DNA from: Winogradskya consettensis
GTDB lineage: Bacteria; Actinomycetota; Actinomycetes; Mycobacteriales; Micromonosporaceae
Assembly (NCBI RefSeq): GCF_018332715.1
Contig: NZ_BOQP01000029.1
Location: 62,001 to 126,000 of the forward strand
DNA: 64,000 bases
Direction of reading: 5' to 3'
A model generated the notes under the pieces. That model was not told where the DNA came from. It made no database searches and saw only the letters and a program-made list of their open reading frames with translations. The position numbers and the translations under genes were made by a program. Of the stretch, positions 8,232 through 16,783 are shown one piece after another. Numbering within the stretch: position 1 is the stretch's first letter; every line of letters begins with the position of its first letter.

Positions 8232-9653
8232 TCAACTGAGCCAGGAGCGAAGGCTCCCCTTCCTGGACTTCTCGGTCACCTCGGGCAACCCGCGCCGGGT
8301 CTCCTCGCCGACCTGCTCCTGACGGGCGAAGAGGATGCCGTAGTCGAACGCGTTAGGCCGCTCCCACGCCGCGTCCTGCAGCACCTCCCGGGCGACCACC
8401 GAGTCCTGGTGCGCGCCGAGCACGTCCTGCAGCTCGGTCAGACCTTTCACCAGCCGCTTGCCGGGCTTCCCCGCGTCACCGGCGAAGACCTCCACGGCGT
8501 ACCGGGCCTGCTTGTACTTCTTGCGGGCCTCGTGCAGCTCGCCGTCGTCCGCCTGGGCCTCGTCGAGCAGCTGATCGGCCTTGCGCAGCGCCTTACCGGC
8601 CCGCCCCAGGGCCCCCGCGTCCTCGGTTCCCTTCGCCACCGCGTCGTCGACCAGGTCGTCGATCGCGTCCAGCAGCGCCAGGTAGCGGTCCGAGTCGAGA
8701 TCGGTGTGGAGCTGCTGCTTGCCCTGCTCGACGGCGATGGCGAACCTGTCCCGCAGCTCCTGGGCGACCGTCGGGAACGGCTCCGCGGCACTGCCCAGCT
8801 TCTGCGAGAGCACCTGAGCGTCCCGGACGGCCCCGAGGCTGTCGGCGAGCCACTTCAGCTCGTCCTTCAGCGACGCCGCCCGCTCCTGCTCAAATGATCC
8901 CTTGAACGTCTTCAGGGTGCTCCGCAGCCGCCGCGTGGCGACCCGCATCTTGTGCACGGCCTCGGGGTCCACCGCGCGCACCGCGGCGTCCTGCTCAGCG
9001 ATGGTGTCGCGCTGCTCCCTCGCGTACCTGAGGACGGGGTTGAGCTTCTTGGGTTTGCGGTTGAGCTTCCTGAGCCGGTCGTCGAGCGCCCGGGCGAGCT
9101 TCGACGGCCCGGCAGCCGGAGTCGCCCCCGCGGCCCGCAGCAACTCCTCGACGGCATCGAGCAGCTCGGGGCTCCCGTCGACCAGCTCGACCTCGAGCTC
9201 CTGCCAGCGCTGCTCACCCGCGTCGGTCTCGGCACCGACCTCGTCCTGCGCGACCAGAGCCAGCGTGCGGCCCTCGCCGTCGCGCAACGGCGTCTCGATC
9301 CGGTGCGTGCGAAGCCGGGCCACAGGCTTCAATTCCCGGGTACGCACAATCGCGCGCACAATCCCGGTCAGCTCGGCGGGCACGACGTCCTCGTCGTCCA
9401 GCGGCACCTGATGCTCGCGACGACTCGACCCGGTCCCCGGCGTCTTCAGATGCCACCCCGCATCGTTGCCACCGGTCCGTCTGCGCAGCGTGTGCTTGTT
9501 ACGGGCGAGCCGGAGATCCTCGGTGTCGAAGTAGGTGGCGTCCAGCTCGTGGACCTCCGCCTCGCCGAGACCGGCCACCGCGCCCGTGAGATCGGGCAAA
9601 GTGAAACCGGCGGGAACGTCATACTTACGTTCGGTCTCCGTCGCCGTCTGCAT
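8232..9653 (-). CDS. CYTH and CHAD domain protein (polyphosphate-binding)
   Basis: A 473-aa two-domain protein. Residues 1-~200 form a CYTH/triphosphate tunnel domain with the ExExK signature (ETERKY at 6-11), whose family hydrolyses triphosphates or polyphosphate. Residues ~205-460 form an alpha-helical CHAD domain with many conserved Lys/Arg/His, including the H-K-M-R-V-A-T-R-R-L-R segment. CHAD is known to bind inorganic polyphosphate. It lies upstream of ppk2 on the same strand with a ~75 bp gap, consistent with a polyphosphate operon. Whether the CYTH domain is catalytic cannot be told by eye. Confidence 0.92.
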   Translation of the reverse strand: MQTATETERKYDVPAGFTLPDLTGAVAGLGEAEVHELDATYFDTEDLRLARNKHTLRRRTGGNDAGWHLKTPGTGSSRREHQVPLDDEDVVPAELTGIVRAIVRTRELKPVARLRTHRIETPLRDGEGRTLALVAQDEVGAETDAGEQRWQELEVELVDGSPELLDAVEELLRAAGATPAAGPSKLARALDDRLRKLNRKPKKLNPVLRYAREQRDTIAEQDAAVRAVDPEAVHKMRVATRRLRSTLKTFKGSFEQERAASLKDELKWLADSLGAVRDAQVLSQKLGSAAEPFPTVAQELRDRFAIAVEQGKQQLHTDLDSDRYLALLDAIDDLVDDAVAKGTEDAGALGRAGKALRKADQLLDEAQADDGELHEARKKYKQARYAVEVFAGDAGKPGKRLVKGLTELQDVLGAHQDSVVAREVLQDAAWERPNAFDYGILFARQEQVGEETRRGLPEVTEKSRKGSLRSWLS

Positions 9654-9733
9654 AGGGACAGTCTTACCGATCTCGACGGGATTTACTCCAGCGTCTCAGC
9701 CAACGCACAGCCCCGCCCGTCATATTGGATCGC

Positions 9734-9916
9734 GTGAACGAACCCGAACGCCGCAAGGTGTCCCTCGCCGGGCTCGGCCTGCTCAGCGCCGGCGCCGTCC
9801 TCGGCCTCACCCTCTCCGCCCCGGGCCCCGTCCAGGACGACTCCGCGGCCCGCCCGCCGGCCAGCTCTGCCCCCGCAGACCCGGCCGCCACGGACCCGCC
9901 GCCGACTCCCAGCTGA
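9734..9916 (+). CDS. small hypothetical protein, probable membrane anchor
   Basis: About 60 residues: a short charged N-terminus, one hydrophobic stretch (VSLAGLGLLSAGAVLGLTL), then a Pro/Ala/Ser-rich tail ending PPPTPS. This looks like a signal anchor or secretion signal with a disordered tail. Start is uncertain between GTG 9734 and TTG 9725; neither has a clear ribosome-binding site. It is divergent from the CYTH-CHAD gene. Moderate support only. Confidence 0.45.
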   Translation: MNEPERRKVSLAGLGLLSAGAVLGLTLSAPGPVQDDSAARPPASSAPADPAATDPPPTPS

Positions 9917-10028
9917 TCCCGTGCTGTGCTTCAGCGTTTTCTCAGCCTGATCTTGCACACTGGACAACAGGCACCCGAAGCCCCGGTTCCCGTCCCCCGT
10001 GCGGGCGCCGGACTTCGCAGCCGACGAG

Positions 10029-10074
10029 AAGCGCCGCCAAGACCGCCGCCCCGGTCGAAGCGGCGCTTTTCTCT
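10029..10074 (+). terminator. rho-independent-like terminator
   Basis: A 9-bp stem AAGCGCCGC (10029-10037) / GCGGCGCTT (10060-10068) is followed by TTTTCT. It lies between the + strand small gene and the 3' end of the - strand gene at 10078, and may act in both directions. Confidence 0.65.
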
Positions 10075-10077
10075 ACG

Positions 10078-10401
10078 CTAGATCCGCGTGCCATAACGCG
10101 TATGCAAATAATGGGCCCGCGAGTATTCAGCCGCAGCCGCCCCGTAATACATGGTCGCCAGCGACACATGAAAACTGTTGTCACTCAAAGCATTCCGAGC
10201 ATTCACCGTCTCGGCCCACCGAATCTCAGCATCGGTCTGACTGATCCCCCTCAGCGCACACTGCTGCAAGGTAAGCGCCTTCCCCACCCGCCACTTCTCC
10301 AGAGCACCCTCAGCCTGTCGCATCATCGACCTGGCCTGCTCAATCAGCGCCTCCGCCAAAATCCAAGCAGCATGCTCCTCCGCACTGTGAAACCTGGGCA
10401 T
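10078..10401 (-). CDS. hypothetical alpha-helical protein
   Basis: A 107-aa protein predicted largely helical, beginning MPRFHSAEEHAAW. The long open frame extends to 10539, but the ATG at 10401 has a very strong ribosome-binding site (GGAGGTGGGG, ~5-10 nt upstream) and the upstream part reads as noise. I recognise no family. It follows the broken nucleotidyltransferase gene on the same strand, and the base composition is lower in GC than the core genes around it. Confidence 0.65.
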   Translation of the reverse strand: MPRFHSAEEHAAWILAEALIEQARSMMRQAEGALEKWRVGKALTLQQCALRGISQTDAEIRWAETVNARNALSDNSFHVSLATMYYGAAAAEYSRAHYLHTRYGTRI

Positions 10402-10498
10402 CAATCCCCACCTCCGACCGATCCAACCTCCCGAAACGCCCTGTCTCCCAGTGTGTGATCGCGCTTCGTCAGGTGTCGATCTTTTCCACCCACAAGGA

Positions 10499-11158
10499 TT
10501 ACCCGCCCGCTGCGAGCAACTCGCCCCGCCATTCAGCAAACCGTTCCCGCATCACGCCGACGGCGACTTGCTCCACCCCGTAAGCGGCGAACGCGGCATC
10601 GCTGATCTGCTGCAGGGCGCCGAGCGCCGCGGCGAACATCTGCCGGTCAAACCCGGAGTCGGCTGCCTCAGCCAGCCGCAACAAGTCGTCTCTGGTGTGC
10701 TTCCCGCTCAGCAGGACCGCTTCGATGTCGAGAAAATCGCGGGGAAGGGCACGGCCATAGAGGGCCGCCATCTTGTTGCCGACAGCATCATCGGGGTGCA
10801 ACACCGGCCCGATATCCAGCGAAACGGGGGCATGCGCACGCCAGTCAGCGGCCAACTCCATCTTTTGCGGGGCTGCTTCAGGCTCGTCGTCCCGCGTCAC
10901 GAGAAGACGGGCGAAGGTTTACGCTTGTGCGCCGACAGTCACCGTAAAGCCGTTCGCGATCAGAGCTTGGATGACCAGGTCGGCCATTGCCGGGAAGTTC
11001 GCCCGCCGTTACCAATCCGTGAACAGGTCGACGTCACCACTCGGGCGGTCACCCATGCCGTGCATCCGAACTGCATAACCGCCGGCGAGCGCGAGCCCAT
11101 GCTCCCCGCCCGCGGCCTCGAGAGCGATCGCGGCCAAGCGCCGATGCCTGGGATCCAT
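10499..11158 (-). pseudogene. AbiEii-type nucleotidyltransferase, two in-frame stops
   Basis: Reading the - strand from ATG 11158, the frame encodes an AbiEii/AbiGii-like nucleotidyltransferase of ~219 residues. It has an L-A-G-G-Y-A-V-R-M-H-G motif followed by the D-V-D-L-F catalytic aspartates, and a C-terminal half with LAADWRAHAPVSLDIGPVLH and GRALPRDFLDIEAVL. TAA codons interrupt the same frame at 11009-11011 (codon 50) and 10919-10921 (codon 80). The reading frame is otherwise intact across both, so these are point nonsense changes, not frameshifts. A partial 133-aa product could start at GTG 10900 but would lack the catalytic motif. Its partner gene upstream is intact. Confidence 0.8.
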
Positions 11159-11168
11159 GCCCTGGACC

Positions 11169-11492
11169 CTACGCGGCTGCCGAACTCGTTCCCGTCGGCC
11201 TCAGCTCGGGGAAACGCCGTTCCCAGGTGCCGCGCAGGTCTGCCGGGAGCCACAACATCGGCCATAGCCGGACCAATGTCCCCCGATCGAGGTATTCATG
11301 CAGGTCATCCGGCTTGGTGGCCTCGATGAGCACCGTCCGGTAATAATCGATGAGCCGCGCATCGTCGTCCAGGTCATAGCTCGCAGACCCGGACCAATCG
11401 AGATGCGCCGGCAACACCACGATGCCGCCGAAGGGGCCTCGCAGTGCCGGCAGGCTCGCAGCGATCACCACTGGCTTCGCGTAACGGCGCAC
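11169..11492 (-). CDS. partner protein of AbiEii-like nucleotidyltransferase
   Basis: A 107-aa protein ending 10 bp before the start of the broken nucleotidyltransferase. A small gene in this position is commonly paired with this nucleotidyltransferase family in actinomycetes (from memory), possibly as antitoxin or regulator, though it is not a classic AbiEi. Conserved-looking segments include GIVVLPAHLDWSGS, YDLDDDARL and W-P-x-L-W-L-P. GTG start with GGAGGG 7 nt upstream. If it is an antitoxin, it is now orphaned. Confidence 0.65.
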   Translation of the reverse strand: MRRYAKPVVIAASLPALRGPFGGIVVLPAHLDWSGSASYDLDDDARLIDYYRTVLIEATKPDDLHEYLDRGTLVRLWPMLWLPADLRGTWERRFPELRPTGTSSAAA

Positions 11493-11660
11493 CCTGTTCC
11501 CTCCGGCCTCGATGCATTCAAGCTACGGCATTGGAGTGCCGAGAGCTTTGAGGATCTCGGTCCGACCAGCCTTGATCCTTTTCCTGGAGCAAACCGGTCA
11601 TCGCGGCAAGGCCACCGAGCCGCAGCTCAGTGGCCTGCTGTGCCGTCCTGTGCCCGATTG

Positions 11661-12329
11661 TCAGGCGGTCTTGGCGACGCCGATGGGGCAGGTCATGCCG
11701 TTGGGGCCGTGGTTGCAGTAGCCGCCGGGGTTCTTGTCGAGGTACTGCTGGTGGTAGTTCTCGGCGTAGTAGTACGCGCCGAGCGGCTTGATCTCCGTCG
11801 TGATCGCGCCGTGGCCGGCGGTCTTCACGATCGGCTGGAAGGCCTCCAGGCTGTCCTGGGCGGTCTTGGCCTGTGCAGGCGTCGTGGTGTAGATCGCCGA
11901 GCGGTACTGCGTGCCCTTGTCGTTGCCCTGGCGCATGCCCTGGGTGGGGTTGTGGTTCTCCCAGAAGGCCTTGAGGAGGGTTTCGTAGGTGACCTTGGCG
12001 GGGTCGTAGACGACCTGGACGACCTCGGTGTGGCCGGTGGAGCCGGAGCAGGTCTCCTCGTAGGTCGGGTTCTCGGTGAAGCCGCCCGCATACCCGGCCG
12101 AGGTCGAGTAGACGCCGGGGATCTCCCAGAAGATGCGCTCGGCGCCCCAGAAGCAGCCCATGCCGAACACAGCCGTCTCGAGGCCGGCCGGCCAGGGGCC
12201 CTTCAGGGGGGTTCCGAGCACCGTGTGCGTGTCGGCCACCGGGATCTCGATCAAGCGTCCCGGGAGGGCCTTGTCGGGGGTGGGCAGCTCGAGCTTCTTG
12301 TACCGCAGGAACACGGTGACTCCCTTCAT
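11661..12329 (-). CDS. msrA: peptide-methionine (S)-S-oxide reductase
   Basis: MsrA reduces methionine-S-sulfoxide in proteins. The 222-aa product carries the catalytic FGMGCFWGAERIFW motif and the G-Y-A-G-G, Y-R-S-A-I-Y and A-E-x-Y-H-Q-Q-Y-L motifs of the family; a C-terminal cysteine (M-T-C-P) is a candidate resolving residue. The start codon overlaps the stop of the HIT gene (ATGA, 12326-12329), indicating translational coupling. Length and motifs are standard. Confidence 0.95.
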   Translation of the reverse strand: MKGVTVFLRYKKLELPTPDKALPGRLIEIPVADTHTVLGTPLKGPWPAGLETAVFGMGCFWGAERIFWEIPGVYSTSAGYAGGFTENPTYEETCSGSTGHTEVVQVVYDPAKVTYETLLKAFWENHNPTQGMRQGNDKGTQYRSAIYTTTPAQAKTAQDSLEAFQPIVKTAGHGAITTEIKPLGAYYYAENYHQQYLDKNPGGYCNHGPNGMTCPIGVAKTA

Positions 12330-12775
12330 CCGCTCGGTGTAACAACAACCCCCTCGGGATCCTTACCAAGCGCCGAGCCGATGCGAGCCGCATAGGAATG
12401 GGCCTCCTCGTCGGAGGCGTATTTGGTGCGCGGCCAGAAGAAACCACGTAGTCCGTCACCCTTTGTCCGGGGGACGACGTGGACGTGCAGGTGTGGCTGC
12501 GACTGCGACACGACGTTGTTGTTCGCCACGAACGTGCCCTGTGCGCCCAGGGCCTGGGGCACCGCCCCGGCGACGCGCTGCACGAGGGTGAAGAAGCCGG
12601 GCAGGAGATCCGCGGGCAGGTCGGTGAGTTGCGACACGTGGGGGCGGGGGACGAGGAGGACGTGACCCTTGAACACCGGGCGTACGTCGAGAAAGCCGAC
12701 CCCGTCCGGGGTGTCCACGACCTTGAAGGCGGGAACGGTGCCCGCCACGATCCCACAGAAGAGGCAAGCGGCCAT
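12326..12775 (-). CDS. HIT family hydrolase
   Basis: A 149-aa histidine-triad protein with the active-site motif QSQPHLHVHVVPR and an N-terminal LFCGIVAG, typical of nucleotide phosphoramidase/HINT-like proteins. Exact substrate unknown. It is coupled to msrA and is transcribed divergently from cgs with only 24 bp between the start codons. TAGTCT on the - strand lies 6 nt before the ATG, so the mRNA is probably leaderless. Confidence 0.92.
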   Translation of the reverse strand: MAACLFCGIVAGTVPAFKVVDTPDGVGFLDVRPVFKGHVLLVPRPHVSQLTDLPADLLPGFFTLVQRVAGAVPQALGAQGTFVANNNVVSQSQPHLHVHVVPRTKGDGLRGFFWPRTKYASDEEAHSYAARIGSALGKDPEGVVVTPSG

Positions 12776-12799
12776 CCGCGCAGACTAGCCTTGCCCCTC
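12776..12799. promoter_or_regulatory. overlapping divergent leaderless -10 elements
   Basis: The 24 bp between the two start codons contain AGACTAGCCT. On the + strand TAGCCT (12786-12791) ends 8 nt before the cgs ATG. On the - strand TAGTCT (complement of 12782-12787) ends 6 nt before the HIT ATG. The two TANNNT hexamers share the TA at 12786-12787. Neither gene has a Shine-Dalgarno. Confidence 0.6.
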
Positions 12800-13951
12800 A
12801 TGACGGGTAATGAGTACGGCTTCGACACTCTGGCCATCCACGCGGGGCAGGAACCGGACCCGCGGACCGGATCCGTCGTGCCGCCTATCTACCAGACGAG
12901 CACGTTCGCCCAGGACGCTGTCGGCTCGCCGCGGCTGGGATACGAGTACAGCCGATCGGGGAACCCGACCCGTGACGCGCTGCAGGAGTGCCTGGCCGCG
13001 ATCGAGGGTGGCCGCCGGGGCCTCGCGTTCGCGAGCGGGCTCGCCGCCGAGGACGCGCTGCTGCGGACGCTGTGCCGGCCCGGTGACCACGTCGTGATCC
13101 CGGACGACGCCTACGGCGGCACGTTCCGGCTGTTCAGCAAGGTCGCCGAGAACTGGGGGCTGGACTGGACCGCCGTGCCGCTGGGTGACCTCGACGCGGT
13201 CCGGGCGGCGTTCCGGCCCGGCAAGACCCGGATGATCTGGGCCGAGACGCCGACGAATCCGCTGCTCAACATCGCGGACATCGCGGCGCTGGCCGGGCTT
13301 GCCCACGAGTACGACGCGGTGCTCGCCGTCGACAACACGTTCGCCTCGCCGTACCTGCAGCAGCCGCTCGGGCTCGGCGCGGACGTGGTGATCCACTCGA
13401 CGACGAAATACCTCGGCGGGCATTCCGACGTGGTCGGCGGCGCGCTCGTCACCGCCGAGGACGGGCTCGGGGAGCAGCTCGCCTTCCACCAGAACGCGAT
13501 GGGCGCCATCAACGGGCCGTTCGACGCGTGGCTGACGTTGCGGGGGATCAAGACTCTCGGCGTACGGATGGATCGGCACTGTGACAACGCCGAGCGGATC
13601 GTCGGTTTCCTGCAGAGCCATGCGAAGGTGGCCGAGGTCCTGTATCCCGGGCTTGAGTCGCATCCCGGACACGAGGTGGCGGCGAAGCAGATGTCGCGCT
13701 TCGGCGGCATGATCTCGTTCCGGGCGAAGGGCGGCCCTGAGCAGGCCATCGATATCTGCAACCGGACAAAGCTCTTCGTCCTGGCGGAGTCGCTGGGCGG
13801 CGTCGAATCGCTCATCGAGCACCCCGGGCAGATGACACACCTCAGCGCGGCGGGCTCACCGCTTGAAGTCCCCGCCGATCTCGTGCGACTGTCTGTCGGC
13901 ATCGAAACCGCTGACGATCTGCTCACCGACCTCGAGCAGGCGCTCGGTTAG
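12800..13951 (+). CDS. cystathionine gamma-synthase/lyase (PLP)
   Basis: A 383-aa fold-type I PLP enzyme of the Cys/Met metabolism family. Visible motifs: YEYSRSGNPTRDALQ near the N-terminus, AVDNTFASPYLQQP, and the Schiff-base lysine in HSTTKYLGGHSDVVGG. Synteny with M. tuberculosis metB (Rv1079) makes it the cystathionine gamma-synthase/lyase that works with Cbs; synthase and lyase cannot be told apart by sequence here. The frame is open upstream to 12479, but the ATG at 12800 begins the conserved sequence. Confidence 0.93.
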   Translation: MTGNEYGFDTLAIHAGQEPDPRTGSVVPPIYQTSTFAQDAVGSPRLGYEYSRSGNPTRDALQECLAAIEGGRRGLAFASGLAAEDALLRTLCRPGDHVVIPDDAYGGTFRLFSKVAENWGLDWTAVPLGDLDAVRAAFRPGKTRMIWAETPTNPLLNIADIAALAGLAHEYDAVLAVDNTFASPYLQQPLGLGADVVIHSTTKYLGGHSDVVGGALVTAEDGLGEQLAFHQNAMGAINGPFDAWLTLRGIKTLGVRMDRHCDNAERIVGFLQSHAKVAEVLYPGLESHPGHEVAAKQMSRFGGMISFRAKGGPEQAIDICNRTKLFVLAESLGGVESLIEHPGQMTHLSAAGSPLEVPADLVRLSVGIETADDLLTDLEQALG

Positions 13952-13982
13952 ATCTACTAGAGACCACAGGCGGAGACGGGCC

Positions 13983-15344
13983 ATGGAAAACCTGGCGACC
14001 ACGTGGGTGGGTGCCACGGCGAAGCAGATCTCCCGTGCTGTCCGTCGCGGTGACACGACGGCCACCCAGGTGGTCGCCGACCACCTGGAGCAGATCGCGA
14101 TCTCGGACCCGGCGCTGTCGGCGTTCCGGGTCGTGCGCGCGACGGAGGCGATCGTCGAGGCCGAGAAGGTCGACGAGCAGGAGGATCTGGCGAACCTGCC
14201 GCTGGCCGGGGTGCCGGTCGCGGTGAAGGAGAACACGCCGGTCGCCGGCCTGCCGACCTGGCACGGTTCGGCTGCCGCGCGCACCGGGATCGCCGAGGAC
14301 GACCACGAGGTCGTCCGCCGGCTCCGGGGCGCGGGCGCCGTCGTGGTCGGCGTCACCCGCATGCCCGAGATGGGGCTGTGGGCGACCACCGACGACCCCG
14401 ATGAGGCCACCCGTAACCCCTGGTCGCTGGACCGCACCCCGGGCGGCTCGTCCGGTGGTGCGGCCGCCGCGGTCGCCGCCGGTCTGGTGCCGATCGCGCA
14501 CGGCAACGACGGCCTCGGCTCGGTGCGCATCCCGGCGGCCAACTGCGGCCTGATCGGGCTCAAGCCGGGCCGTGGCGTCGTCCCGGTCGACCTGGGTCGC
14601 GAGGACTGGCTCGGGCTGGTGGAGCACGGCATCCTGGCGACCACCGTCGCCGACGCGGCGCTCGGCTTCAGCGTCCTCGCCGGTCGCTCCCCGGCAAAAC
14701 TAACCCCGCCGGAGAAGCTGCGGGTCGGCGTCGGCCTGCGCTCTCCGGTCCAGGGTGTACGCCCGGACGAGCCGAACCGTGAAGCAGTGTCGACGGCCGC
14801 GAAGCTGCTGGTGGAGGCGGGGCACGACACGCTGAAAGCAGAGCCCGACTACACCCCGTCGCTGGGGTTGTCGGGGCTGATGACCTGGTTCGCTTGCGCG
14901 TACCGTGAGTCTGAGGGCCTTGATCTGTCGAAGTTGCAGCCCCGCACCCGGCGGCACATCCGGCTGGGCAAGCTCGCCTGGAACCGGGGCTGGGCGAAGC
15001 AGGGCCCGCGTGACGCGTGGCGTGCCAAGAGCATCGCGTTCTTCGAGGAGAACGGCATCGACGTGCTGCTCACCCCGGCCCTGGCAGCCACACCGCCACC
15101 GGCCGGCGGGCACGCGGGCGGCAGTTGGCTCGCCAACATGCGGACCAACGTCACCTACGCTCCGTACGCCGCGCCCTGGAACGTCGCAGGTCTGCCCGCG
15201 ATCGTCGTGCCGATGGGTCTGCGCCCGGACGGTCTGCCGGTCGGCGTGCAGCTGGTCGGCCCGCCGGATTCCGAGCTGCTCCTGCTCTCGATCGCGGGGC
15301 AGCTGGAGGTCGCCCGGCCGTGGACCCGGCAGGCATTCGTCTGA
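13983..15344 (+). CDS. amidase signature family protein
   Basis: A 453-aa amidase. The Ser-cisSer-Lys triad is visible: lysine in VPVAVKENTPVAG (~residue 82), and the serines in the D-R-T-P-G-G-S-S-G-G-A-A-A-A-V loop and the following G-S-V-R-I-P. This family includes GatA, acylamidases and aryl-amide hydrolases; the lack of gatB/gatC and the sequence divergence argue against a tRNA amidotransferase subunit. It starts 31 bp after cgs and may share its transcript. Substrate unknown. Confidence 0.9.
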   Translation: MENLATTWVGATAKQISRAVRRGDTTATQVVADHLEQIAISDPALSAFRVVRATEAIVEAEKVDEQEDLANLPLAGVPVAVKENTPVAGLPTWHGSAAARTGIAEDDHEVVRRLRGAGAVVVGVTRMPEMGLWATTDDPDEATRNPWSLDRTPGGSSGGAAAAVAAGLVPIAHGNDGLGSVRIPAANCGLIGLKPGRGVVPVDLGREDWLGLVEHGILATTVADAALGFSVLAGRSPAKLTPPEKLRVGVGLRSPVQGVRPDEPNREAVSTAAKLLVEAGHDTLKAEPDYTPSLGLSGLMTWFACAYRESEGLDLSKLQPRTRRHIRLGKLAWNRGWAKQGPRDAWRAKSIAFFEENGIDVLLTPALAATPPPAGGHAGGSWLANMRTNVTYAPYAAPWNVAGLPAIVVPMGLRPDGLPVGVQLVGPPDSELLLLSIAGQLEVARPWTRQAFV

Positions 15345-15386
15345 TCCACTTTTCAAGATCACCGAACGGGTGCGACGATCTCCCTC

Positions 15387-16610
15387 ATGAGTGACCTGCT
15401 TTCGCTCGCCGACGTCGAGGCGGCCCGCAAGGTGCTTGGCGACGTCGTGAAGACCACCCCGCTCGAGCACTCGGTGCCGGTCAGCACCGTTCTCGGCATG
15501 CCCGCGTACCTCAAGTGCGAGAACCAGCAGCGTGCCGGGTCGTACAAGGTGCGCGGCGCGTACACGAGGATCTCCCGGCTCACCGACGCCGAGCGGGCCC
15601 GCGGGGTGGTCGCGGCGAGCGCCGGCAACCATGCCCAGGGTGTCGCGCTCGCGGCGGGCCTGCTCGGCGCGCAGGCCACGGTCTTCATGCCGGAGGGCGC
15701 GCCGCTGCCCAAGGTCACGGCGACGAAGGGCTACGGCGCCGCCATCGAGTACGCGGGGACGTCCGTCGACGACTCGCTCGCCGCCGCCCGCGAATTCGCC
15801 GACCGCACCGGCGCGATCCTCATCCACCCGTTCGACCACCACGACGTCATCGCCGGTCAGGGCACCGTCGGCCTTGAGATCCTCGAACAGCGCCCCGACG
15901 TCGGCACCATCATCACCGCGGTCGGCGGCGGCGGCCTGATCTCCGGCGTAGCGGTCGCGGCCAAGGCCCTCAAACCGGACGTACGCATCATCGGCGTCCA
16001 GGCCGCCGGATGTGCTGCCTACCCACCGTCACTGTCGGCGGGCGCCCCCGTCACGCTCACGGAATCGGCCACCATCGCGGACGGTATCGCCGTGATGCGC
16101 CCCGGCGACCTGACCTTCGCCCACGTCAACGAACTCGTCGACGAGATCGTCACCGTCACCGACGAGGACCTCTCGGCAGCCCTGCTGGTCCTGCTCGAAC
16201 GACACAAGATGGTCGTCGAACCAGCCGGCGGCGCAGCGGTCGCGGCCCTGCTCACCGGCAAGATCGACCTCAAGCCCCCGGTGGTGGCGATCCTCTCGGG
16301 CGGCAACATCGACCCCCTGCTCCTGATGCGCGTCATCGAGCACGGCCTGGCCTCGGCGGGCCGCTTCGTCCGCCTCTCGGTCAGCACCGGCGACAAACCG
16401 GGCCAGCTCGCCGGCCTGCTCTCGGAGATCGCCCGCCACCGCGTCAACATCGTCGACATCGTCCACACCAGGCACAACCCGCACCTCAACTTCGGCGAGG
16501 TCGAGGTCCAGCTCTCCGTCGAAACCCGAGGCCCGGACCACACCAACACCCTGATCGGCTCCCTCCGGGACTCCGGCTACCTGGTCACCCCCCTTTCAGG
16601 TACGCCCTGA
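15387..16610 (+). CDS. ilvA: threonine ammonia-lyase with ACT domain
   Basis: A 407-aa PLP enzyme converting threonine to 2-oxobutanoate and ammonia. The PLP lysine is in R-A-G-S-Y-K-V-R-G-A (~residue 57), with ASAGNHAQG and the phosphate loop VGGGGLISG following. After ~residue 325 comes a single ACT domain (RLSVSTGDKPGQLAGLL), the arrangement of the short IlvA/TdcB type. With cgs it supplies 2-oxobutanoate for isoleucine. It starts 42 bp after the amidase. Confidence 0.93.
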   Translation: MSDLLSLADVEAARKVLGDVVKTTPLEHSVPVSTVLGMPAYLKCENQQRAGSYKVRGAYTRISRLTDAERARGVVAASAGNHAQGVALAAGLLGAQATVFMPEGAPLPKVTATKGYGAAIEYAGTSVDDSLAAAREFADRTGAILIHPFDHHDVIAGQGTVGLEILEQRPDVGTIITAVGGGGLISGVAVAAKALKPDVRIIGVQAAGCAAYPPSLSAGAPVTLTESATIADGIAVMRPGDLTFAHVNELVDEIVTVTDEDLSAALLVLLERHKMVVEPAGGAAVAALLTGKIDLKPPVVAILSGGNIDPLLLMRVIEHGLASAGRFVRLSVSTGDKPGQLAGLLSEIARHRVNIVDIVHTRHNPHLNFGEVEVQLSVETRGPDHTNTLIGSLRDSGYLVTPLSGTP

Positions 16611-16766
16611 GCGCACTTCCACCCCGATCCGTACCGCGCATGCACTGATTCCCGCGCCGTCGAAAGCCGCGAGCGTGCGTGGGTGATCTTCAGGGAGCTC
16701 GACCGGCTTCGAGCGGACGTAGAGCGTCGCGTGTTCGCTGACCTTGGCCTGCAGGGTGCCCGAGGC
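16596..16766 (-). pseudogene. possible C-terminal gene remnant
   Basis: A - strand stretch of about 55 codons ending at TGA 16596-16598 reads like genuine protein (segments TLQAKVSEHATLYVRSKPVE and FDGAGISACAVRIGVEV, with GC-rich third positions). It has no start codon of its own and runs upstream into the antisense of the next gene. It looks like the 3' remnant of a lost gene. Weak evidence; coincidence is possible. Confidence 0.3.
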
Positions 16767-16783
16767 AGCGCCGCGAGCCGCCG

